Notes under the pieces: model-generated | What the model was told of the DNA's origin: nothing | Databases searched by the model: none | Seen by the model: the letters and a program-made list of their open reading frames with translations, nothing else | Assembly (NCBI GenBank): GCA_015711875.1 | Contig: MU158534.1 | Coordinates: 1-10,387 of the forward strand | Length of the DNA stretch: 10,387 bases | Source: Candidatus Solincola jinzensis | GTDB lineage: Bacteria; Actinomycetota; Geothermincolia; Geothermincolales; RBG-13-55-18 | Reading direction: 5' to 3' | In this document: positions 5,248-10,387 of the stretch, piece by piece | How the letters are laid out: every line of letters starts with the position of its first letter | Position numbering within the stretch: position 1 is the first letter of the stretch | Position numbers and translations under genes: made by a program

Positions 5248-6780
5248 TCAGACCGCGTACTGCCTGCGGAGCTCTTTTTTGAGGATCTTTCCCGTCAGGG
5301 TCCTGGGTATGGCCTCTACTTGGGTTACTTTCTTGGGGATCTTATAGCGCGCCAGCTTTCCCTCGCAGAAGGCCTCGATCTCCTCCAGGGTCACGGGGTC
5401 GTCGGGGTTCTCGGGCAGGACGAGGGCGTGGCCCACCTCGCCCCACTTCTCGTCCGCCATGCCGATCACCGCGACGTCTTTGATCTTGGGGTGCTCCATG
5501 AGCACCTTCTCCACCTCCGCGGGATAGATGTTCTCGCCGCCGCTGATGATCATATCTTTTTTGCGGTCCACAACGTAGATGTACCCGTCCTCGTCCACCG
5601 TGGCCAGGTCGCCGTAGTGGAACCAGCCGTCCTTCATGGCCTCCGCCGTCTCCTCGGGCATGTTCCAGTATCCCAGCATGACATAGGGGCCGCGGGAGCA
5701 GATCTCCCCCACCTCGCCCGACCCCGGCTTGACCTCCGTCCCGTCCTCCTTGAGCACCTTGACCTCGGAATGGAACATGGGGATGCCCGCGCTGCCCACC
5801 TTTTCCATGTTGGCGCAGGAGAGCACGATGGAGGTCTCGGTGCAGCCGAAGACCTGGATGAGCAGGGGGACCCTCATCTTCTCCACGATGCGGTCTAACA
5901 GTTCCCTGGACGCGGGAGCGCCGCCGATACCCACGCCCTTGAGGGAGCTCAGGTCGTATTTGTCGAAATCCGGCACGTCCAGCATCATCTGCAGCATGGT
6001 GGGCACGGCCCCGAAATGGGTCACCTTGTGCTCGGAGATGATCCTCAGCGCCTCCTCGGGGTTCCAGAACTTCTGGAGGATGATGGTGCCGCCGGTGTAG
6101 AAAGTGGGCATGGTGATGATGTTGAGGCCCCCGGAATGGAAGAGGGGGATGGCCACCAGGGACACCGCGTCGAGGTCGAAGAGCAACTCCAGGGCGTCAT
6201 TGAAGGTGTTCCAGAAGGTCTTGCGGTGAGGGAGAACGGCTCCCTTGGCCCTTCCGGTTGTGCCGGAGGTGTACATGATGAGCTGCGGGTCCTCCATATC
6301 GGGGGGCTCGGGGACGAAGGGCTCGTCCTCGCTGCGCCCCAGCAGCCATTCCTCGTAGGGCTGCGCGAAGCCAGGGACCACGTCGCCCACCGCCGCCACC
6401 ACGGGCATAGGGTTTTTATAGAGGTTCAGCAGCTCCCCCATGGTCCCCGCGAACTCGGAGTGGAAGAAGAGGGCGCGCGTCTCGGTGTCCTCGAAGATGT
6501 CCTTGAGCTCGCCAGGGGTGAGGCGGAAGTTCAGGGGGATGAAGATCAGCCCCAGCTTGGCGCATGCGAAGTATATCTCCATGAACTCGGGGCAGTTGAA
6601 GAACATCCCGGCGACCCGTTCCTGCCTCTTGAGCCCCGCGGCGAGCAGCCCGTCGGCCACCTGGTTCACCCTGCGGTTGAACTCCTTGTAGGTGAGGCTC
6701 CGGTCCCCGTAGATGAAAGCCGTCTTGTCCCCGGTGAGGGGGAACAAAGCCCGCTTCGTCGCCCAGTTACCCACGTTCAT
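5248..6780 (-). CDS. AMP-forming acyl-CoA ligase (ANL superfamily)
   Basis: The 510-residue enzyme has the usual length for fatty-acyl/aryl-CoA ligases. An upstream extension is open, but I choose the ATG at 6778-6780 because AGGGGGTG lies about 8 bases before it and similarity to the family starts at once (GNWATKRALFPLTGDKTAFI). Visible motifs are the P-loop YTSGTTGRAKG (170-180), the FGCTETS adenylate motif (311-317), YGDLATVDEDGYIYVVDRKK (389-408) with the hinge Asp-Arg-Lys, SGGENIYPAEVE (413-424), and the C-terminal PRTLTGKILK (492-501) with Lys498 as the adenylation lysine. It activates a carboxylic acid with ATP to acyl-AMP and then to the CoA thioester in the cytoplasm. The sequence alone does not tell a fatty acid from an aromatic or alkylsuccinate substrate. 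Its neighbour downstream is the crotonase gene, so it may feed CoA esters to it. Confidence 0.93.
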   Translation of the reverse strand: MNVGNWATKRALFPLTGDKTAFIYGDRSLTYKEFNRRVNQVADGLLAAGLKRQERVAGMFFNCPEFMEIYFACAKLGLIFIPLNFRLTPGELKDIFEDTETRALFFHSEFAGTMGELLNLYKNPMPVVAAVGDVVPGFAQPYEEWLLGRSEDEPFVPEPPDMEDPQLIMYTSGTTGRAKGAVLPHRKTFWNTFNDALELLFDLDAVSLVAIPLFHSGGLNIITMPTFYTGGTIILQKFWNPEEALRIISEHKVTHFGAVPTMLQMMLDVPDFDKYDLSSLKGVGIGGAPASRELLDRIVEKMRVPLLIQVFGCTETSIVLSCANMEKVGSAGIPMFHSEVKVLKEDGTEVKPGSGEVGEICSRGPYVMLGYWNMPEETAEAMKDGWFHYGDLATVDEDGYIYVVDRKKDMIISGGENIYPAEVEKVLMEHPKIKDVAVIGMADEKWGEVGHALVLPENPDDPVTLEEIEAFCEGKLARYKIPKKVTQVEAIPRTLTGKILKKELRRQYAV

Positions 6781-7066
6781 GCAAACACACCCCCTATGAT
6801 GACGCCTCGCGGCCCTGCGGCCGCACTCCAGCACCGTGCCGGCAATAGTGGCCGCGCCGTCAGGCTCGGCGTGACCATGCTCCCATACCCGAATGCCGGG
6901 ACAGCAAGACACCACCCCTTGCGGGCTCACCCTTTTCCCAGTCCTGCATGCATGCCGGCGCAATCAGAAATGGCGTTTGGCAGGCGTTTGCCGTTCCAGC
7001 CGTCGCCAGCGCGCCGCAACACTTTGGCGGTTGTTCCTCGGCGACTCCATGCAGCCCACGTGATGC

Positions 7067-7095
7067 ATTATGCAATAACGTTCACTTCATGTAAA
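7067..7095 (-). promoter_or_regulatory. Sigma70-like promoter for the ligase gene
   Basis: On the minus strand TTTACA (7090-7095) and CATAAT (7067-7072) are separated by exactly 17 bases. Each hexamer matches the consensus in five of six positions. It lies in an AT-rich patch of an otherwise GC-rich region and reads toward the acyl-CoA ligase, giving a leader of roughly 280 bases. Confidence 0.5.
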
Positions 7096-7239
7096 GTAAT
7101 TATGTGCACCTTTGATTAATATAACAGCGACCGTAAGAAAATCTGTAACATGCGATAATCCGCATGAATAAACGGTTTCAGAACATCACTAGCGAGCTTT
7201 ACACCATCTTCGACCTCTGCTAGTATCTTGAATATTCGG

Positions 7240-7690
7240 GAACGGCTGTTGCGGCTTCCTCGGGGCAGGGTAAAAGGCGGCGGCAAGTTGAACACAGGGA
7301 ATGCTCCCCTAAACACCGGAGCGGAAACGCTCCATATCAACGAGCCTGAAACGGATACCTGCATGCCCGGTCCAGACGTCAAGGCGACGGCGATCTCTCA
7401 GGGAGTCGTGTCATTAGCGCAAGGGCATCCCGTGCTCGTGCGCAAAGACTGCCTGGATGGTAGGGGATCTAGCGGTAAAACGAGGTGGTAAGCGACATTG
7501 AGACCTGTTGCTCTCGCTTCGCTGAGGTGCGGAACAAGCCGCATCAAGGCGGTTTGGAGAGATAGGCGCTATCGTAGCTTGCTCGCTATAACGGTATGTT
7601 GAACTCCTCATGTGAGAGCAAACCGTAAAGGGCCGCGCATGAAGGGTCGCGAAGCGAAAGGGCATGTACATGGGAAAACGAGCGAGGAGG
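7240..7690 (+). ncRNA. Highly structured segment, possible group II intron remnant
   Basis: The segment is rich in short hairpins: GGAGCG-GAAA-CGCTCC (7318-7333, a GNRA-type loop), AAGCCGC-ATCAAG-GCGGTTT (7536-7555, with one G-U pair), TAGC/GCTA around 7575-7588, and a CTCATGTGAG hairpin near 7607-7616. Its texture (GAAA loops, GCAAACCGTAAAGGG near 7618, GAAGCGAAAG near 7651) resembles the 5' domains of bacterial group II introns as I remember them. I see no reverse transcriptase gene and no domain V hairpin, and the MmgE/PrpD start follows directly. It may be a truncated intron, another structured RNA, or a leader of the downstream gene. Confidence 0.3.
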
Positions 7691-7700
7691 GGGAGGAGAT

Positions 7701-9062
7701 ATGAACGAGCTCGCGGAAGTGGCGAAATTCGTACGCGCGCTGGACTTCGGCGGCTTTTCGCCGCCGGTGGTCGAGGCGGCAAAGGTGCCTATCATCGACT
7801 GCCTGGGGGTGACCGTGGCTGGCTTGGAGGACGACTGTTCCCGCATCGCCGCCGAGTGGGTGGATTCCCTGGGGGGCAAGGAGCAGGCCACCGTCTTCTA
7901 CGATTTCAAACGCACCGCCGCGCCATGGGCCGCTCTGGCCAACGGCACCGCCGCCCACGCCCTTGACTACGACGACGTGAGCTTCCGCATGATGGGGCAT
8001 CCCTCCGTGGCCCTGGTGCCGGCCATCGTCGCCCTGGGCGAATCGCTTAGCTCATCGGGGAAAGACTGCATAACCGCCTACGTGGCGGGGCTGGAGGTGG
8101 CGGCGAAGATAGGGGCGGCGCTGGGCGGCAACTCCTACATGCTGGGATGGCATCGCACCAGCACCATGGGAGCCCTGGGCGCGGCGGCCTCCTGCGCAAA
8201 GCTCATGGGTCTAGGCGAGGAGCAGACCACTCACGCCCTGGCCATCTCCTGCTCCCTGGCCAACGGCATACGCGCCAATTTCGGGACCATGACCAAACCC
8301 CTGCACGCGGGTATGGCGGCCATGAACGGCATCATCGCCGCGCAGCTGGCGTCCCGGGGCTTCACCGCCAACCCCGACGCGCTCTACGGGGAGAACGGCT
8401 TCGCGCGCGCCTTCTCCGACGACACCGACAAAGCGGAGGAGCTCCTCAGCACCCTGGGAGAGCCCTATGAGCTCATGGAGCCGGGGCTTTCCTACAAGCC
8501 CTATCCCTGCTGCCGCGGACCGCAGGGAGCCATCGACGCCGCCCTGATGGCACGCGGGGAAGCCCTGAAGACGGGCGGGATCGAGGCGGGGGAGATCGAG
8601 AAGGTGGAATGCAGGGTCCCGGCCTGGCTGCGCTCGGTGCTCACCTACCATGAGCCGAAATCCGGCCTGGAGGGGAAATTCAGCCTGGAGTTCTGCGTCA
8701 CCGCCGCCCTCCTGGAGGGAAAGGTGGGGGTGGGCCAGTTCAGGGACGAGGTGGTCACCTCGGCGCCGGTGGTGGAGACCATCTCAAGATTTGACTGGCA
8801 GGACCTGGAAGGCGATATCACCAGTCCCTTCGCCTCCGAGGTGGTGGTGTCCTTCAAGGGGGGCCGCAAGGCGGTGGGCAAAGTGGAAAAGCCTTTGGGA
8901 GAGCCGGGAAACCCCATGAGCGAGGAGCAGATACACGACAAATACCTGGAATGCGTGGGTAGCGTCATCAACCCCGATGTGGCGAGGCGTACCCTGGATA
9001 TGCTCAAGGACCTCGAGGCGCTCGAGGACATAAACGAGCTGGTACGCGCCTATAAACCATAA
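7701..9062 (+). CDS. MmgE/PrpD family protein
   Basis: The 453-residue product has the normal length of this family and starts at an ATG with GGAGGAG directly upstream. The N-terminal helical domain shows ANGTAAHALDYDDV (80-93), MMGHPS (97-102), GWHRTST (149-155) and GTMTKPLHAGMAAMNG (195-210). The C-terminal domain begins near KPYPCCRGPQGAIDA (266-280). Known members are 2-methylcitrate dehydratase, cis-aconitate decarboxylase and iminodisuccinate epimerase, all acting on carboxylate substrates in the cytoplasm. Residues matching the cis-aconitate decarboxylase active site are present as Asp91/92, His100, His151 and Lys199. The histidine usually found in the C-terminal C-x-x-x-H motif appears to be Gln275. 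The reaction is therefore not assignable from family alone. The gene stands alone, transcribed away from the ligase and convergent with the B12-binding gene. Confidence 0.92.
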   Translation: MNELAEVAKFVRALDFGGFSPPVVEAAKVPIIDCLGVTVAGLEDDCSRIAAEWVDSLGGKEQATVFYDFKRTAAPWAALANGTAAHALDYDDVSFRMMGHPSVALVPAIVALGESLSSSGKDCITAYVAGLEVAAKIGAALGGNSYMLGWHRTSTMGALGAAASCAKLMGLGEEQTTHALAISCSLANGIRANFGTMTKPLHAGMAAMNGIIAAQLASRGFTANPDALYGENGFARAFSDDTDKAEELLSTLGEPYELMEPGLSYKPYPCCRGPQGAIDAALMARGEALKTGGIEAGEIEKVECRVPAWLRSVLTYHEPKSGLEGKFSLEFCVTAALLEGKVGVGQFRDEVVTSAPVVETISRFDWQDLEGDITSPFASEVVVSFKGGRKAVGKVEKPLGEPGNPMSEEQIHDKYLECVGSVINPDVARRTLDMLKDLEALEDINELVRAYKP

Positions 9063-9075
9063 CGCCCTGCCCTCA

Positions 9076-9091
9076 ACCGGGCGTACCCGGT
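9076..9091 (+). terminator. Hairpin after the MmgE/PrpD gene
   Basis: ACCGGG-CGTA-CCCGGT forms a perfect six-base-pair stem with a tetraloop, 13 bases after the stop codon. There is no T-run behind it, so it may act as a transcript-end stabiliser or weak terminator rather than a canonical intrinsic terminator. Confidence 0.4.
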
Positions 9092-9123
9092 GGCAAAAGG
9101 CCGCTACGCGGGAGGGTCTCGGA

Positions 9124-9380
9124 AGCTGCTGACGCGGGGTTTTCGTCTCCGCTGCAACATGTTGTTAAACCGTTAAACAGGCGCTCTTCAGGCCAGGCAG
9201 CGCGTAACGCGGGGTTTTTCGTTTCCACCAAGGTGCTGGTTAACCGTCAGGCGAGTGCTCTTTCGATCAGCCAGTGCGCAAAGCCATGGTCCTCGCTCGC
9301 CGCCTTGACTTGTTGGCGATCTTCCAAGCGAGCACTACTTCAACCCGGTAGCGGATAACGCAGGGGGTTTTCGCTCGCCC
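9124..9380. repeat. Three degenerate repeats sharing an ACGCGGGGTTTTCG core
   Basis: The core appears as ACGCGGGGTTTTCGTCTCC (9132-9150), ACGCGGGGTTTTTCGTTTCC (9207-9226) and, with CAGGGGG for CGGGG, at 9358-9373. Each is preceded by an AGC-x-G-x-(T/A)AACGC-like lead. The first two copies are 75 bases apart and share further pieces between cores (TTAA-ACCGT, GCTCTT, CAG-CCAG). They look like old tandem duplications. No palindromic structure common to the three is evident. Confidence 0.5.
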
Positions 9381-9714
9381 CTCAAGGCTGGCGGCAGGCC
9401 CGCGCGGTTGATCGGGCTGAAGGCCTCTTCGGCCCACGGTTCGCGACACGCCGAAATGCCCGCCCAAAGCCCTGGGTGGCCGCGGATCGAGCTGGAGGCT
9501 ACTCCGGTCCACGATCCCCTATCTTCCGGAAAAAGCAAAAACCTCGGCAAGATGCCAAGGCATAAAGTGTGACCTGCCTTGCACATGGCTTCCATCCAGA
9601 TGGCCATGAAAAAGGCTTTGGAGAAAGGAGGCGGTCGCTTATGCGGAAATCACGGAAGACCGCCCTGGCCCGCTATCCAGGGTGACGGCCAGCCGAGAGA
9701 GGCCGCTATCCCCC

Positions 9715-10149
9715 TCAGCCCCCGTTTTTCGCCCGCTCCTCCTTGAGGCCGAGCTTCTCCCTGATATAATCAGCGACTTGGGTTATATAGGTGCCGGAGA
9801 CGAAGACCTCCGCAACCCCCATCTCCTTGAGCTTGGGGATGTCCTCCTCGGGGATGATGCCCCCCACCAGCACCAGCTTGTCCGCGATGCCCTTTTCCTC
9901 CAGCAGCCCCATGAGGCGTTTCACGATGCTCAGGTGAGCGCCGGAGAGGATGGAGAGCCCGATGACGTCGACATCCTCGTCCAGGGCGGCGTTGGCGATG
10001 TCCTCGGGGGTGCGCCGCAGCCCGGTGTAGATAACCTCGAAACCCGCGTCCTTCAGGCCGTAGGCTATCACCTTGGCGCCCTGGTCGTGGCCGTCAAGCC
10101 CCGGCTTGGCGATGAGCACCCTTACCTTGGCTTTCTCCTTAGTCTCCAC
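9715..10149 (-). CDS. B12-binding subunit, methylmalonyl-CoA mutase small subunit type
   Basis: The 144-residue protein is a stand-alone cobalamin-binding domain. The start codon is GTG (10147-10149) preceded by AAAGGAGGT at a spacing of about nine bases. An ATG at 10154-10156 is out of frame. The base-off B12 signature is complete: DGHDQG (19-24) with His21 as the lower cobalt ligand, SIL (66-68) for SxL, and VGG (95-97). The family forms the small subunit of archaeal and bacterial two-part acyl-CoA mutases (methylmalonyl-, isobutyryl-, ethylmalonyl-CoA mutase and relatives), which rearrange carbon skeletons by adenosyl radical chemistry. The substrate-binding large subunit is not in the window, neither before nor after it, so the substrate is unknown. 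About 20 residues beyond the Rossmann core are charged ([14 protein letters not shown]). Confidence 0.93.
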   Translation of the reverse strand: METKEKAKVRVLIAKPGLDGHDQGAKVIAYGLKDAGFEVIYTGLRRTPEDIANAALDEDVDVIGLSILSGAHLSIVKRLMGLLEEKGIADKLVLVGGIIPEEDIPKLKEMGVAEVFVSGTYITQVADYIREKLGLKEERAKNGG

Positions 10150-10172
10150 GGGTCATCTACCTCCTTTGGGTA

Positions 10173-10337
10173 TCATCCTGTCATGATGAACACGGAGAAG
10201 CTTTTATTGCGTCCCTCTCCCATATCCTGTCTTTGGAAAGATCCTCCCGCTTCGCTCCCCCTTCCATGAGCCTGGAGGGTCGATGGCGGGCTATGATCAT
10301 CGTGCATCGTTCGGCGATGTGTGACCTCCTCCGCCAT
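10173..10337 (-). CDS. Doubtful 54-residue ORF upstream of the B12-binding gene
   Basis: An ATG (10335-10337) with a fair AGGAGGG site upstream opens 54 codons ending at a TGA (10173-10175), 23 bases before the B12-binding start. The product is polar, rich in His, Arg, Gly and Ser, and resembles no family I know. It could be a leader ORF or chance. The rest of the right edge, to 10387, shows nothing recognisable. Confidence 0.2.
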   Translation of the reverse strand: MAEEVTHRRTMHDDHSPPSTLQAHGRGSEAGGSFQRQDMGEGRNKSFSVFIMTG

Positions 10338-10387
10338 CCTTGCCCTCCTGTCAAGCCCCGGTTTCGGCCCTTCTGGAAACGCCGCTT

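Larger units (their letters stand above)
6781..7700. other. Divergent intergenic region between ligase and MmgE/PrpD genes
   Basis: About 920 bases without a supportable gene. The left part (6781-7060) is GC-rich and would be the ligase leader, with a GCGGCC/GGCCGC hairpin at 6809-6824. An AT-rich patch (7061-7160) contains the minus-strand promoter listed separately. From about 7240 to 7690 the sequence is dense in small hairpins, listed separately. Open frames such as the minus-strand one at 7116-7382 look like shadows without protein character. Confidence 0.6.
9063..9714. other. Gene-free region between convergent genes
   Basis: This 650-bp stretch lies between the 3' ends of the MmgE/PrpD and B12-binding genes. 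It contains a tetraloop hairpin right after the former, three degenerate repeats at 9124-9380, and an inverted pair CGCTCGCCGCC / GGCG...GCGAGC around 9294-9336. A 14-codon ORF at 9641-9685 has a good AAAGGAGG site but no other support. I recognise no gene. Confidence 0.6.

Noticed and set aside
5110..5898. 262-codon plus-strand open frame including the 18-bp repeats
   Set aside because: Most of it is antisense to the ligase. No ribosome binding site is seen, and the repeated SMIVPV stretch only reflects the tandem DNA repeat.
6016..7119. Long plus-strand open frame of 367 codons
   Set aside because: It lies antisense over the acyl-CoA ligase gene. It has the skewed composition of a shadow frame, no ribosome binding site and no recognisable motifs.
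7116..7382. 88-codon minus-strand open frame
   Set aside because: It shows no family resemblance and no convincing ribosome binding site, and it overlaps the structured RNA-like region.
9641..9685. 14-codon ORF behind a strong AAAGGAGG site
   Set aside because: It is too short, lacks a recognisable sequence and sits between convergent gene ends. The site may be coincidental.

Overview
The window looks like chromosomal DNA of an anaerobic, high-GC bacterium, possibly a subsurface or sediment actinobacterium. This rests on GC-rich coding sequence with G/C-ending codons, strong AAAGGAGG-type ribosome binding sites, and a gene set typical of anaerobic carboxylate or aromatic metabolism. No rRNA, tRNA or other lineage marker is present, so the taxonomy is a guess.

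Layout, left to right. (1) 1-586, minus strand: N-terminal 195 residues of a glycyl radical enzyme (pyruvate formate-lyase superfamily), cut by the window edge. (2) 587-2105: gene-poor stretch with hairpins, a perfect palindrome and a decayed locus made of the tail of a PepSY-type gene, a hairpin and the tail of a crotonase gene. It ends in a sigma70-like promoter whose spacer contains nine consecutive G. (3) 2106-3901, plus strand: a visibly AT-richer two-gene cassette encoding a secreted caspase-fold (clan CD) cysteine peptidase homologue and an exported YcdB/PepSY-like protein. (4) 3921-4080: a 107-bp inverted-repeat element and an AT-rich hairpin. (5) 4146-6780, minus strand: a crotonase-family protein resembling methylmalonyl-CoA decarboxylase, and an AMP-forming acyl-CoA ligase, separated by 301 bp carrying three 18-bp repeats. 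(6) 6781-7700: divergent intergenic region with a good minus-strand promoter and a highly structured segment that may be a group II intron remnant. (7) 7701-9062, plus: MmgE/PrpD-family protein. (8) 9063-9714: gene-free, with three degenerate repeats. (9) 9715-10149, minus: stand-alone B12-binding (methylmalonyl-CoA mutase small subunit) protein starting at GTG. The right edge holds only a doubtful 54-residue ORF.

Functionally, the minus-strand genes fit a CoA-dependent catabolic route: radical activation, CoA ligation, B12-dependent carbon-skeleton rearrangement, and decarboxylation or hydration. That combination is known from fumarate-addition pathways for hydrocarbons, but the glycyl radical enzyme fragment lacks its active site, so decarboxylase or lyase alternatives remain open.

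The most unusual part is the AT-rich protease/PepSY cassette. It sits between same-strand metabolic genes, has a possibly phase-variable promoter, and is bordered on its left by a degraded copy of its own right-hand junction, which suggests duplication and loss or repeated insertion.
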